Assembly: GCA_964358855.1 (NCBI GenBank)
Contig: CAYHQQ010000017.1
Span: 1-64,000, forward strand
DNA: 64,000 bases
From: UBA2396 sp038042175
Lineage (GTDB): Bacteria; Planctomycetota; Phycisphaerae; Phycisphaerales; UBA1924
Direction: 5' to 3'
Position numbers and translations under genes: made by a program. Positions 26,911 to 36,669 of this stretch are shown here, piece by piece (the first letter of the stretch is position 1; each line of letters opens with the position of its first letter). A model generated the notes under the pieces. It made no database searches. It was not told the origin of the DNA and saw only the letters and a program-made list of their open reading frames with translations.

Positions 26911-27591
26911 TCAAGGCGGCACCACCCAGTACATCCTCGTCACCTCGTTGGGCGACGGATCGGTGGGGCCCTGGTAGGTGACCACGACCGTGACCCGCAG
27001 CGGAAACTGATCGACGTTTCGCGCCGGTATCACGCCGCTGGCCTGCGTCGAGAAGTTGTTCGCGCGGACGAGGCCGAAGTTCACCGGGTCGACCTTCTGG
27101 ACGTAGATCGTCTGGCACCAGCCGTTCATCGACCCGGCGATGTCGGTCCCGTCGATGATGTTCCCGTCCAGGTCGACCGACTGGATCACCTCGCCAAAGC
27201 CGTTGATCGGACCGGCGAACACGCCGCCATTGCCAAACTGCAAGGTGTCGAGATCGTCCAGGTCGTTGAAATCCGCCACCGCCGACGCGCCCGGCTCCAG
27301 CCCCCAGCCGTACAGCGTCACACCGCCCGAGCCGCCCAGATAGAGCCCCGTGACGGGGTCGTGCCTGGGGAGCCTCCTGGCGAACTCGCGGACCTCGTTG
27401 GCGAGATAAGCGCCCGTCGCGGCGTGGCTCGACCAGTTGTTGTTGGTGACAAAGGCCTTCTGAGCGTCGACAAAGGCCAGAACGCCCACGCCGATGATCA
27501 CCATCGCCATGCTGGTTTCAAGGAGCGTGAAGCCGCGCCGCCCCGAGGCTTTTGCGCGGCCGCACACCGAGTTCAACTGACGCACGGACAT
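26911..27591 (-). CDS. Prepilin-like protein, PilV/GspI type
   Basis: A 226-aa pseudopilin with cleavage site GRRGFTLLETSMAMVIIGVG and Glu at +5. The helix is followed by an Asn/Gly-rich globular domain with one Cys (GWCQTIY). The stop is 81 bp before my chosen start of the PilX-like gene. Between it and the PilC-like gene (start 28888) only its own gene and 70 bp remain, so the cluster order is pilT, pilC, this gene, the PilX-like gene and the PulJ-like gene. Members of this family act as initiators at the tip of a pilus or pseudopilus. Confidence 0.88.
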   Translation of the reverse strand: MSVRQLNSVCGRAKASGRRGFTLLETSMAMVIIGVGVLAFVDAQKAFVTNNNWSSHAATGAYLANEVREFARRLPRHDPVTGLYLGGSGGVTLYGWGLEPGASAVADFNDLDDLDTLQFGNGGVFAGPINGFGEVIQSVDLDGNIIDGTDIAGSMNGWCQTIYVQKVDPVNFGLVRANNFSTQASGVIPARNVDQFPLRVTVVVTYQGPTDPSPNEVTRMYWVVPP

Positions 27592-27661
27592 GGACGCTCC
27601 CTCCGCCGCGTTCTGGGACCTATAGACCGGTCCAGCGCGGCTCGCTAGGGAGAAGCATCGG

Positions 27662-28888
27662 TTACTTCACGATCTGGCTCATCTTGAAGATGGGCAGAAT
27701 GACGGCCATGGCGATGAAGCCGACGACTGTTCCCATCATGAGGATCATGATGGGCTCGATCATTCCGGTAACCGCCTTGATCGCGTCCTTGAGCTGCTTG
27801 GCGTAATAGACCGAGATCTCGTCGAGCACCTCGCCCAGCCGCCCAGACTCCTCGCCCGCGGAGATCATCTGCGTGACGGCCTTGGGCAACAGGTTGTCCT
27901 TCTGCAGCGGCTGCACGATCTTCTTGCCGGTCTTCACCGCCGTGTACACCCGGCGCCACATGCCCTTGTACAGCACGTTGCCCGAGATGTCGCCCGTGAT
28001 CGCCAAAGTGTCCAGCAGCGGCACGCCCGCGTTGACCAGCTGCCCCATCGTCTGGAGCGAGCGGCTGATGTACAGCGCCTTGAACATCGTCCGCACGATC
28101 GGAAGGGTCAGCTTGAGCTTGTCAACCCAGAACGAGCCCAGCTCGGTGCGGGTGAAAGCGATGATGCCGCCAATCGCCGCGACGATCCCGCCCAGGAGGT
28201 AGGGCCAGTACGCGACCACCCCCTTGGAGACGCCCATGAGGAACGTGGTCGCCCAGGGAAGGATGTCCTCCTTGCCCTCGAAGACCTGGTAGAACTTGGG
28301 GAGCACGAACGTGAGCAAAAAGATCGTGACGCACACCGCCAGCGTTCCGATGATGCTGGGGTAGATCGCCGCCCCGATCACCATCTTGCGCGTCTCGATC
28401 TGCTGCCCGATGTACTGGGCGATCCGGTCGAGCATCTTGCTGAAGCTGCCCGACATCTCCGACGCCCGCACCATGTTGATGTAGAGCGGGCCAAAGAGCT
28501 TGGGATGGCGCACCAGAGCCTCGGAGAACTGCTTGCCCCCCTCCACGTCGGCCTTGAGCTGCTCGAGCACCTTCTTGAACGCCGCGTGCGTCGTCTGATC
28601 GGCGATGCCCTCCAGCGCCGTCCGCAGGTTGATGCCCGCGCGGATCATCACCGCCAGCTGCGTCGTGAAGTCCAGCACGTTGCCCTGCGTGGGCTTGGCG
28701 GTGTTGAGCTCCTTGAGCTTGGCCATGAAGCCCTGGCCCAAAACGGCGCCCGACGCCGCGCTCACCGACATCACGTGCATTCCCTGGTTGCGCAGCACCG
28801 TCGCCGCCGACGACGCCGAGTCCGCGGCGAGAATCCCGGCCTGCGTCTGGCCCTGCGCGTTTCGAACTTGGTATCGGTAATTGGGCAT
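27662..28888 (-). CDS. pilC: Type IV pilus / type II secretion inner-membrane platform protein (PilC/GspF)
   Basis: A 408-aa member of the GspF/PilC family. The N-terminal tract YRYQVRNAQGQTQAGILAAD is the usual beta start. Two GspF domains follow (about residues 68-190 and 270-395), each with the pattern FTTQLAVMIRAGINLRTAL or SLQTMGQLVNAGVPLLDTL. Three membrane helices are seen: about 168-195, 215-240 and 375-400. Family members recruit the assembly ATPase at the base of the pilus. It is 42 bp downstream of pilT. No PilB/GspE ATPase is present in the window. Confidence 0.95.
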   Translation of the reverse strand: MPNYRYQVRNAQGQTQAGILAADSASSAATVLRNQGMHVMSVSAASGAVLGQGFMAKLKELNTAKPTQGNVLDFTTQLAVMIRAGINLRTALEGIADQTTHAAFKKVLEQLKADVEGGKQFSEALVRHPKLFGPLYINMVRASEMSGSFSKMLDRIAQYIGQQIETRKMVIGAAIYPSIIGTLAVCVTIFLLTFVLPKFYQVFEGKEDILPWATTFLMGVSKGVVAYWPYLLGGIVAAIGGIIAFTRTELGSFWVDKLKLTLPIVRTMFKALYISRSLQTMGQLVNAGVPLLDTLAITGDISGNVLYKGMWRRVYTAVKTGKKIVQPLQKDNLLPKAVTQMISAGEESGRLGEVLDEISVYYAKQLKDAIKAVTGMIEPIMILMMGTVVGFIAMAVILPIFKMSQIVK

Positions 28889-28930
28889 GGTTCAATCGTC
28901 TCTGAAGGAAGCGGACTCAAAGTGCCGGAC

Positions 28931-29989
28931 TCACGCCGCGAACTGACGCTCGAGCTTGTCGGGGAACGCCGCCTGCGCGACCGCGTCCTCCTTGGTGATC
29001 ATCCCGTTGAAGTACAGCTCCGCGATGCTCGCGTCCAGGCTGCTCATGCCGATCGATCGGCTCGTGTCGATCACGTTGGGGATCTCAAACGTCCTGGCCT
29101 CGCGGATCAGGTTCCTCACCGCGGGCGTGCACAAAAGCACCTCCACCGCCGGCACCATCCCGCCCTTGTCCACACGCCGGAAGAGCGTCTGGCTCACCAC
29201 CGCCTGGAGCGTGTTGGAGAGCATCGAACGGATCTGGTTCTGCTGCCCCGCCGGGTACATGTCGATGATGCGCTCCACCGTCTGGCTCGCGTTCACCGTG
29301 TGCAGCGTGCTGAGCACCAGGTGCCCCGTCTCCGCCGCCGAGATCGCCAGACTCGTCGTCTCCAGATCGCGCATCTCGCCCACCAAGATGATGTCGGGGT
29401 CCTGACGCAGGCAGTGCTTGAGCCCGCTCGAGAAGCTGGGCATGTCCTGCCCCAGCTCGCGCTGCTCGATCACGCACTTGTCGCTCGTGAACACGTACTC
29501 CACCGGGTCCTCCAGCGTGATGATGTGCTTGCTGTACCGCTGGTTCATCGACTGGATCATCGCCGCCAGCGTCGTGCTCTTGCCCGAGCCCGTGTCGCCT
29601 GTCACCAGCACCAGCCCACGCGGCAGGTACGTCAGCCGCGCGATAACCTCCGGCAGGTTCAGGTTCGTCAAGGCCGGCACCTTGCTCTTGATGATTCGCA
29701 TCGCCAGACCCACGCCGCCCTTTTGCATGTGGGCGTTCACGCGATACCGGGCCAGCCCCTCGGCCGAGTACGAGAAATCGCTGTCCTTGTTGCGGTCGAA
29801 GTTGGCCAGCGCCTCGGGTCCCGCCATCTGCTCCACGAACTTCCTGGCCTGTTCCTTGCTCACAATCGCCTTGTCGCCCAGCGGCTGCATCACCTGCTGC
29901 ACGCGGCACATCGGGATCTGCCCCGCGATCAGGTGCACGTCCGACGCCTCTAGCTCAAACGCACGCTTCAACAACTGATTCAGATCCAC
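28931..29989 (-). CDS. pilT: Pilus retraction ATPase PilT
   Basis: A 352-aa PilT. Motifs: the start MDLNQLLKRAFELEASDVHL, Walker A TGDTGSGKST, Asp box ITLEDPVEYV, Walker B DIILVGEMRDLET, His box HTVNASQTVERIID. PilT hexamers depolymerise type IV pili and power twitching. The start is the GTG at 29989, with GGAGGT five bases upstream; longer frames only translate the poly-G tract that abuts this ribosome site. Its presence favours a type IV pilus over a pure type II secretion system. Confidence 0.95.
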   Translation of the reverse strand: MDLNQLLKRAFELEASDVHLIAGQIPMCRVQQVMQPLGDKAIVSKEQARKFVEQMAGPEALANFDRNKDSDFSYSAEGLARYRVNAHMQKGGVGLAMRIIKSKVPALTNLNLPEVIARLTYLPRGLVLVTGDTGSGKSTTLAAMIQSMNQRYSKHIITLEDPVEYVFTSDKCVIEQRELGQDMPSFSSGLKHCLRQDPDIILVGEMRDLETTSLAISAAETGHLVLSTLHTVNASQTVERIIDMYPAGQQNQIRSMLSNTLQAVVSQTLFRRVDKGGMVPAVEVLLCTPAVRNLIREARTFEIPNVIDTSRSIGMSSLDASIAELYFNGMITKEDAVAQAAFPDKLERQFAA

Positions 29990-29998
29990 GGCGTACCT

Positions 29999-30057
<59 letters not shown>

Positions 30058-30285
30058 TCGGCCAAAGCGCTCGCCCTCCCCAGCCGGGGGCGTCGGCAGG
30101 CCCACCGCCGGCGTTCGCGCAAGATCCCCCCGACGGCACAGACGGAATAGACCGCACGCCGTGCACCTGGCCCTCCTCCCGCCCGAGCCTCCCCCCGACT
30201 CCCGCCGTTTGCACGCCCACCCTGTGTCGGGTAGCTTGACCACGCTTCTCCACCCATCGACCAGTCCTCGCACCGGAGATTCCCC

Positions 30286-31200
30286 GTGAGCCAAAGCCCC
30301 AAAGTGCCCAAGATCTGCATCCGCTGTGGGCAGGATTGCGCGGGCAAGCCAAGGACCAAGGACGCCACTGGCCGCTACACCTGCGACGACTGCGCCAAAA
30401 CGCTCATGGCCCAACCAGACGCCCCCTCCCCCGCCGACCCCTCCATCATCCCCCTCGAACACGAGCCGCACGCCCCCAGCCTCGCCTCCATGATCGACGA
30501 CTCCACCCTCCCGCGCTCCTGCGCCAACTGTGGCATCATCCTGGGCAAGAGCGCCGTCATCTGCTCCTCCTGCGGCTTCAACACCACCACCGGCAAGGTC
30601 ACCGGTGCCACGCCCTCCCCCAGCGGCGGCCGCAAGTGCCTCAAGTGCGGGTACGCCCTCGAAGGTCTCACCTCTGCCCGATGCCCCGAGTGCGGCACCA
30701 TGAACACCGCCGCCCAGCGCGTCGCGACCTCCAAGGAAAAGGCCTACCGCGAGTCGGTCCGCCTCGAGTACACCAAGCCCGTGTGGATGTTCGTCATCGG
30801 CCTGGTGCTCTCTGTCGCCCTCGCCGCACTCTCCACCAAAGGAAATGTCACCGCCTCCACCGCCATGCTCGTCTACCTCTTCAAGTACGCCCTCTACGTC
30901 CCCTCAGGTGTCATTGTCTTCCTCCTCTGCTGCGCCATCTGGATCGGGTTCAACGCGCCCATCCACCTGACGGCCCTTCGCCTCGCCGGCATCTACGCCA
31001 TCACCGATGCCGTCGCCTCCGTCGTCGGTTTCATCATCCCCATGCAGCTGATCGTCTGGCTCGCGATGCTCCTGACCTACGTGGGCCTGCTCCAGGACAT
31101 GCTCGAGCTCGACCTCGTCGACGCGATCCTCGTCGCCGTCGTCACGTTCTTTGTCCGCCTGGGCGTCGTCGTCGCGATCGTGGCCCTGAACGTCACGTGA
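30286..31200 (+). CDS. Zinc-ribbon multi-pass membrane protein, unknown role
   Basis: A 304-aa protein. The N-terminal 145 residues carry four CxxC-type knuckles or pairs: CIRCGQDC, CDDCAK, CANCGIIL with CSSCGFNT, and CLKCGYALEG with CPECGT, suggesting two or three zinc sites. The rest holds about four membrane helices, at roughly 163-180, 190-215, 225-245 and 245-300. The start is the GTG at 30286 with GGAG upstream. It is divergent from pilT across the poly-G tract. The family is unknown to me; similar zinc-ribbon/TM proteins are common in planctomycetes. Confidence 0.8.
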   Translation: MSQSPKVPKICIRCGQDCAGKPRTKDATGRYTCDDCAKTLMAQPDAPSPADPSIIPLEHEPHAPSLASMIDDSTLPRSCANCGIILGKSAVICSSCGFNTTTGKVTGATPSPSGGRKCLKCGYALEGLTSARCPECGTMNTAAQRVATSKEKAYRESVRLEYTKPVWMFVIGLVLSVALAALSTKGNVTASTAMLVYLFKYALYVPSGVIVFLLCCAIWIGFNAPIHLTALRLAGIYAITDAVASVVGFIIPMQLIVWLAMLLTYVGLLQDMLELDLVDAILVAVVTFFVRLGVVVAIVALNVT

Positions 31201-31380
31201 GCGGTCAACCCACCGGCGCACGCCCCGTTGGCCAAACCCCCCCAGCTTCACATCGACCCCCCCCCAACGCGGCCCTCATCCGAAGCCTCAGTCATTTCGC
31301 GATCTCACTGAGCCCTGTAAAGGCCTGACGGTGCGTTCTCCTACGACCCTCCCTCCTGGGATAGGTTCCGGAGATCTCAC

Positions 31381-33054
31381 ATGTCGATGCGGAAACAACA
31401 GGCGTTCACAGCGGGCACTTTGGCACTCGTCAGCTTGGCGATGGGCCTGGGACACGTGTCGCCGGCCCTTGCCCAGTGCGACCTCTTCTACCTCGACCCC
31501 CTCCGCACCACCAGCCTCCTCGACGTCGGCGAGTCCGCCGCCGCCGATTTCGACGGCGACGGCCGCCTCGACCTCGTCCTCGTCAAACGCACCGGCCTGG
31601 GCGTCTTTGTCCACTGGGGGCTCGGCGACGGCACCTTCGAACCCCTCCAGCAGGCTTTCGCCAGCAGCTCCGGCACCGTGGCCGTGGGAGATTTCGATGA
31701 GGATGGCAGGCCCGACATCGTGGTGAGGGAATTCAACGCGCCGCCCTCGGTCCGCATCCTGGCCTCGCGCCCCGGGCGCACGTTTGCACTGATGCCTAAC
31801 GCGCCCTTCCCCGGGGCGGTCAATCTGATCGATCTGGCCGTCGGTGACATCAACGCCGATGGTCACCTCGACGTCGCCGCCATCTCCCGCACCTCCCCCG
31901 CGATCCACATCGCCTTCGGTGACGGCACCGGGGCCCTGGCTCCCCAAACAGCGACGCTGCTGGCCTTTGGCGCCCAGGAAGTCTCTCAGGCCATCGCCAT
32001 CGCCGATCTCGATGGGAACGGGCAGGGCGAAGTCGTCGCCGTCGGTTCAACGGGCAGCAATGGCGGCACGTCTCGCGTCTTCTCGCTCCGGTGGATCCAG
32101 TCCGGCTCGCCGCTCGACCCCACCTCGCGACAGGACCTGGCGTTCCAGATCGACGACATCTGCACCGCCGACGTCGACGCCGACGATCGCATGGACGTGG
32201 TCGCCACCCATGCCTTAGGGGCCTCGCGAGGTGTGGCCGTCTTCATGGGCGACTCAAACGCCGCCATCGAGCCCCCGGTCCTCTATCCCGGCGGAAGCGG
32301 CATGGGCCTGGCTATCGCCGCCGCCGACATGGACGGCGACTCCCACACCGACATCCTCTGCACCAATCCCGGATTCCGAACCTTTCTCGGCAACGCAGGC
32401 GGCACTCTGACTTTCGACGGCGTCAGTTTCTTCGACGTCGGCCCCACCGCCATCTCCGTGGGCGACTTCAACCGCGATGGGCGCCTCGACGTCGCCACCA
32501 ACAGCGACGGCATCGGCTCTTCCACCACCGACATCATGCTCAACGTCGGGCCCCTCACCTGGATCCAACCGACCCAGGACCCCATCTTCACCTGCCCCGG
32601 CGCGATCTTCGACGTCAGCATCAACACCTCCGACGCCAATGGCGAGGCGCCCATCTCCTGGCAGACACTCGTCAACAACGACTGGCAGACCATCGTCGAC
32701 AGCGAGTCCTTCCACAACACCCAGGGCGAGATCTTCGCCGGCGCCCGAAACGCCACCACCACCTCCATGCGCGTCTACGTCGCCGGCTCCTGCTGCGTCG
32801 CCTCGCTCCAGGCCGTCGTCCGCTGCGTCATCACCACACCCTGCGGCACAACCTACGGCCCGCCCATCCGCCTCATCATCTGCCGCGCCGACTTCGACTG
32901 CGACGGCACCGTCGACTTCTTCGACTACGACAGCTTCGTCATCGCCTTCGAATCCGGTGATTCCGCTGCCGACTTCGACAAAGACGGCACCGTCGACTTC
33001 TTCGACTACGACGCCTTCGTGGTGCAGTTTGAGCAGGGGTGCGAAACACTCTGA
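31381..33054 (+). CDS. Secreted FG-GAP/VCBS repeat protein with dockerin-like C-terminus
   Basis: A 557-aa exported protein with a signal peptide (cleavage near SPALAQC). Residues about 40-395 contain FG-GAP/VCBS-type repeats with Ca-binding loops such as DFDGDGRLD, DFDEDGRPD, DINADGHLD, DLDGNGQGE, DMDGDSHTD and DFNRDGRLD, which usually fold into a beta-propeller. An Ig-like segment follows (about 400-500). The C-terminus carries two dockerin-like loops, DFDCDGTVDFFDYDSF and DFDKDGTVDFFDYDAF, an arrangement characteristic of Phycisphaerae exported proteins. GGAG precedes the ATG. A surface adhesin or scaffold-associated protein is likely; the ligand is unknown. Confidence 0.9.
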   Translation: MSMRKQQAFTAGTLALVSLAMGLGHVSPALAQCDLFYLDPLRTTSLLDVGESAAADFDGDGRLDLVLVKRTGLGVFVHWGLGDGTFEPLQQAFASSSGTVAVGDFDEDGRPDIVVREFNAPPSVRILASRPGRTFALMPNAPFPGAVNLIDLAVGDINADGHLDVAAISRTSPAIHIAFGDGTGALAPQTATLLAFGAQEVSQAIAIADLDGNGQGEVVAVGSTGSNGGTSRVFSLRWIQSGSPLDPTSRQDLAFQIDDICTADVDADDRMDVVATHALGASRGVAVFMGDSNAAIEPPVLYPGGSGMGLAIAAADMDGDSHTDILCTNPGFRTFLGNAGGTLTFDGVSFFDVGPTAISVGDFNRDGRLDVATNSDGIGSSTTDIMLNVGPLTWIQPTQDPIFTCPGAIFDVSINTSDANGEAPISWQTLVNNDWQTIVDSESFHNTQGEIFAGARNATTTSMRVYVAGSCCVASLQAVVRCVITTPCGTTYGPPIRLIICRADFDCDGTVDFFDYDSFVIAFESGDSAADFDKDGTVDFFDYDAFVVQFEQGCETL

Positions 33055-33151
33055 TGGGTGGCATGCTTCCCCTTCAGGGAAGCATGATCCTGAGCTCGAG
33101 TTTCGCGTCACCAATCCCGCATGCGGTTCATCCCGCGTGCCATGTCGCACC

Positions 33152-33466
33152 TCAGAAGTCGACGTCCACGAAACTGCCAAGAACTGAATCCCCGAGCTTT
33201 GAATCGCCCGTTCCGCCCCAATGATGTTCGTACCCTGCCTTGAGCATGATCGGCTTCATCGGCGCCAGCATCTCGGCAACGGTCTCCGGGGTCTTGTCGG
33301 GCATGTGCAAACCCGCGTCGGAATACATCGGGCGCAGTGCCTCCCACACCTCCGAAGCGGCGCGTTCTTGCGAGGTCCGGACGAGTTGGATCGCGAAGAC
33401 GGACAGAACCAGCGAGCCGGCTGCCATCACAAGGGCCGCCGAGTTCAACCTCCGATTTGAGTTCAT
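33152..33466 (-). CDS. Small single-helix protein, hypothetical
   Basis: A 104-aa protein with one N-terminal membrane helix (LNSAALVMAAGSLVLSVFAI), then a soluble, mostly helical tail. The ATG at 33466 has GGAG six bases upstream, which rules out the 15-residue longer frame. I do not recognise the family. It is downstream of the DUF2442 gene on the same strand. Confidence 0.65.
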   Translation of the reverse strand: MNSNRRLNSAALVMAAGSLVLSVFAIQLVRTSQERAASEVWEALRPMYSDAGLHMPDKTPETVAEMLAPMKPIMLKAGYEHHWGGTGDSKLGDSVLGSFVDVDF

Positions 33467-33514
33467 GACGGTCTCCGGTGAGATGTAGGTCACTTTGCGT
33501 TCGATTCGCAATGA

Positions 33515-33799
33515 CTATCCGACCATCCGCGATCCATCGCCCTGTCCTGGAAGAGGCTTGCCCGTGACCTTGTGATGGAGCACGCACGGATCAAGGTCCG
33601 CGCCATTGGGCCAGCATACGGTGCCCCCCTCCGCATCGACGATCGCCTTCTCGAAGTAGCCCGGATCGTTCCAAGGGGCGAACACGCCCGTGCGCGGGAT
33701 GTCGGAGAGATCCACCACACCCTCGCTTTTATCGACAAAGCGGAGCCAGAGCTTCAGTCCACCGGCCGGGCGGCACTCGATGATCTTCGCGTACCTCAT
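33515..33799 (-). CDS. DUF2442 family protein
   Basis: A 94-aa protein matching the DUF2442 pattern: LKLWLRFVDKSEGVVDLSDI, GVFAPWNDP and VCWPNGADLDPCVLH. It starts 4 bp after the DUF4160 stop, so both are on one transcript. DUF4160/DUF2442 pairs recur widely and have been discussed as toxin-antitoxin-like modules, but I cannot confirm an activity from the sequence. The function is unproven. Confidence 0.88.
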   Translation of the reverse strand: MRYAKIIECRPAGGLKLWLRFVDKSEGVVDLSDIPRTGVFAPWNDPGYFEKAIVDAEGGTVCWPNGADLDPCVLHHKVTGKPLPGQGDGSRMVG

Positions 33800-33803
33800 G
33801 GGC

Positions 33804-34064
33804 TTAGTCTAGGGGCTCAATCGGGTCAACGCTCTGCTGAGCCTGTGCCTGACGCCAGGCACGCTGGAGCTCCGCCTGGTGCTTGACGGCCCATTCAATT
33901 ACAAGTCCTCTTGCACGCGGGTGGATGCTCCCGTCCATGATATCAAGCGAGGCGATGATGATGGCCGCCTCCTCACCCGCGTACTTTGCGTGGAAGTGGG
34001 GTGGCGCGTGATCTTGGTGATAGATGTAGATCGAGATCCCGAAGAAGTACGAGATACGTGGCAT
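33804..34064 (-). CDS. DUF4160 family protein
   Basis: An 86-aa protein with the DUF4160 signature MPRISYFFGISIYIYHQDHA followed by PPHFHAKYAGEEA, and the conserved EWAVKHQAEL helix. The ATG at 34064 has AAGGGGA upstream. It is the first gene of a pair with DUF2442. Its start is 28 bp past the stop of enolase on the same strand, so read-through is possible. If the pair is a toxin-antitoxin module, which member is the toxin cannot be said from sequence. Confidence 0.88.
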   Translation of the reverse strand: MPRISYFFGISIYIYHQDHAPPHFHAKYAGEEAAIIIASLDIMDGSIHPRARGLVIEWAVKHQAELQRAWRQAQAQQSVDPIEPLD

Positions 34065-34092
34065 ATGCGTCCCCTTCACGTCTTCGGCTCGA

Positions 34093-35403
34093 TCACTTCC
34101 GCCACCACGTCTTCCCCCCAAACACTGCGCTCGTCCCCAGATCCTCCGCAATCCTCAGCAGCTGGTTGTACTTCGCGTTCCGATCGCTCCTGCACGGCGC
34201 ACCCGTCTTGATCTGCCCGCAGTTCGTCGCCACCGCAATGTCCGCGATCGTCGCGTCCTCAGTCTCGCCGCTCCTGTGGCTCAGAATCGCCGAGTAACGG
34301 CTCCGCATCGCCAGATCCACCGCGTCAAACGTCTCGCTCAGCGTCCCGATCTGGTTCACCTTCACCAGAATCGCGTTCGCGCACGGCCCGCCCGCGTAAT
34401 CAATCCCCTTGGCCAAAAACTTCTTGTTGGTCACAAACAGATCATCGCCCACGATCTGCACCTTGTCCCCCATCTTGGCCGTCATCTTCTGCCAACCCGC
34501 CCAGTCGTTCTCCGCCAGTCCGTCCTCGATCGACCGGATCGGATACTTCTTGGCCCAGCTCGCCCACATGTCGATCATCTGGTCGCTGCTCAGCACCTCT
34601 TTGGTGCTCTTGAACATCTTGTACCCCGTCTTCCCCTCGGCCGCCGCCTCGTTCCAGCACTCGCTCGTCGCCGGATCCAGCGCCACAAAGATCTGCTCGC
34701 CCCACTTGTACCCCGCCTTGCCCACCGCCTCCTCGATCAGCTTGAGGGCGTCCTCGTTGGTCTTGAGATCCGGGGCAAACCCGCCCTCGTCGCCCACCGC
34801 CGTCGCCATGTGCTTGGCGTGCAGCACCTTCTTGAGGGCGTGGTAGATCTCCACCCCTGCCCGCAGCGCATCCTCAAACGTGTCCATGCCCCAGGGCTGC
34901 ACCATGAATTCCTGGAAGTCCACGTTGCTGTCGGCGTGCTTGCCCCCGTTCAAAATGTTGAACATCGGGCAAGGCAGCACCTTGGCCCGGGGCCCGCCCA
35001 GATACCGATACAGCGGCAGCCCGCTCGCCTCCGCCGCCGCCTTCGCCGCCGCCAGACTCACCGCCAGAATCGCGTTGGCCCCCAGATTCGCCTTGTTCGG
35101 CGTCCCGTCGATCGCGCAAAGCCGGGCGTCCAGCGCCTCCTGCTGGCTCGCGTCCATCCCCAGGATCTCCGGGGCGATCCGCTTGTTCACGTTCGCGATC
35201 GCACGCGTCACCGACTTGCCCACGTACATCTTCGCGTCGCCGTCACGCAGCTCGACGGCCTCATGCTCGCCCGTCGAAGCGCCGCTGGGCACCGCCGCCC
35301 GCCCCGTGAAACCCGAGTCCAGCGTCACGTCCGCCTCGAGCGTCGGGTTCCCGCGGGAATCCAGGACTTGACGGGCCTTGACCGAAATAATGTCGTACGC
35401 CAT
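34093..35403 (-). CDS. eno: Enolase
   Basis: A 436-aa enolase, converting 2-phosphoglycerate to phosphoenolpyruvate in glycolysis. Motifs: ARQVLDSRGNPTLEADV, the mobile loop PSGASTGEHEA, GDEGGFAPDL, the metal ligand Glu in SIEDGLAENDW and Asp in VGDDLFVTN, and the signature ILVKVNQIGTLSET and SHRSGETED. The ATG at 35403 has TTTGGAG upstream. Length is normal. It is divergent from the PhoU-like gene. Confidence 0.97.
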   Translation of the reverse strand: MAYDIISVKARQVLDSRGNPTLEADVTLDSGFTGRAAVPSGASTGEHEAVELRDGDAKMYVGKSVTRAIANVNKRIAPEILGMDASQQEALDARLCAIDGTPNKANLGANAILAVSLAAAKAAAEASGLPLYRYLGGPRAKVLPCPMFNILNGGKHADSNVDFQEFMVQPWGMDTFEDALRAGVEIYHALKKVLHAKHMATAVGDEGGFAPDLKTNEDALKLIEEAVGKAGYKWGEQIFVALDPATSECWNEAAAEGKTGYKMFKSTKEVLSSDQMIDMWASWAKKYPIRSIEDGLAENDWAGWQKMTAKMGDKVQIVGDDLFVTNKKFLAKGIDYAGGPCANAILVKVNQIGTLSETFDAVDLAMRSRYSAILSHRSGETEDATIADIAVATNCGQIKTGAPCRSDRNAKYNQLLRIAEDLGTSAVFGGKTWWRK

Positions 35404-35608
35404 GGGGAATGCTCCAAAGGAGTGAGGGATTGTGCCCAAAGGGTGGGGGGGTGGTCCGGGAGGTTTTCGGGCCTGAGGGTGAAGGACGACGGGTCGACGG
35501 GCCGAAATATAGGTGTGGGCCGGCGTGTTGTGGTGGGCCTGCGGGCGAAGGATGGATCGCGGGCGTATCCTTCGTCAGCGAGTTTCTGGTGGTGGACGGA
35601 CCAAGCTG

Positions 35609-36394
35609 ATGCCAACGACGACCGACGCGTTCATCTCGCAGGCCGGCGAGCTCAAGGGCGAACTCATCGCCCAGGGCCGACGCGTCCTCGCGCTGGTCGA
35701 GGCCTCCTTTGACGCGGTGTTCTCCGGCGAACGGGCCCGGGCACAGGCCGTCGCCAAGTCCGACGACGAGATCGACACCGCCGATGTCGCCATCGAAAAA
35801 GCCTGCGTGCAGCTCCTCACCGACGCCACCGCCGGCGACGGCATCGTCGGCGCAACGCTCGGCTCCGACCGCCTCCGCGAGGTCCTCATGCTCGCCAAAA
35901 TCAACAACGAGCTCGAGCGCATCGCCGACGCCGGAGTCGACGTGGCCGAACTCGTCGTCGAGGGCGATTCGGGTGGGGGTGCTGGTGCTGGCGGGGGTGC
36001 GGGTGGGGGCGGCGCAAACGTCGGCACGACGCGGATGGGGCGGGGCGGCTGTCCAGACACCTTCATGGTCATGGCCAACAGCGTGATCGGCATCCTGCGT
36101 GACACCAACCACGCCGTCGCCCGCAACGACGCCGCCATGGCCAAAGTCGTCCTTCAGAGCCAGCACGCCGTCACCGCCTTCAAGCGGGCGATCCTCAAGG
36201 ACGCCGAGCAAAAGATCGCCCGCGGCACCATGAGCGTCGATTTCGCCTTCCGCCTCCACGAGATCGCCAGCCAGTGCGAGCTCATCGCCGACCACTGCAC
36301 CAACATCGCCGAACAGGTGATCTACCAGACCACCGGCGCGATCGTTCGCCACATGGAACACCGCTGGGTCGAAATCCCCACCGCCAAGCCCTGA
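35609..36394 (+). CDS. PhoU-like protein with Gly-rich insert
   Basis: A 261-aa member of the PhoU/PhoU-like family: two helical bundles with the E-x-x-x-D pattern (ELERIADAGVDVAEL near residue 110 and QCELIADHCTNIAEQ near 235). Between them lies a Gly/Ala insert (about residues 120-145, GGGAGAGGGAGGGG). No pst transporter or phoBR genes are present, so it may act with a Na/Pi cotransporter or alone. The start ATG lacks a clear ribosome site. Confidence 0.85.
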   Translation: MPTTTDAFISQAGELKGELIAQGRRVLALVEASFDAVFSGERARAQAVAKSDDEIDTADVAIEKACVQLLTDATAGDGIVGATLGSDRLREVLMLAKINNELERIADAGVDVAELVVEGDSGGGAGAGGGAGGGGANVGTTRMGRGGCPDTFMVMANSVIGILRDTNHAVARNDAAMAKVVLQSQHAVTAFKRAILKDAEQKIARGTMSVDFAFRLHEIASQCELIADHCTNIAEQVIYQTTGAIVRHMEHRWVEIPTAKP

Positions 36395-36518
36395 CGGGCG
36401 CTTCCTAGGCCCGTCCCACCAGTTCCAAGAAACCCCCAACTCAACAATCGTCTCTTCCCGCGCTCCGCAGAAACATCTGCCTTGGCCTGTTGTCGCGCGA
36501 GCTTTCCCAAGAACCATT

Positions 36519-36552
<34 letters not shown>

Positions 36553-36560
36553 TCTCTCCT

Positions 36561-36585
36561 CCGCGTTCCTCTGCGTTAAAAACTG
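36561..36585. repeat. Dispersed intergenic repeat core, copy 1
   Basis: The core begins CCGCGTTCCTCTGCGTTAAA and ends AACTG. A near-identical core lies at 55849-55871. Both copies are in gaps between converging genes and both sit next to CT-rich sequence. Confidence 0.75.
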
Positions 36586-36669
36586 CCTTTGCGTTTCGCC
36601 CGAGCGCAACTCTCATTCACCTTCGTCTACCTCCGCTCCCCTTCGCGACTTCGCGTTCGCATTTGCCTT

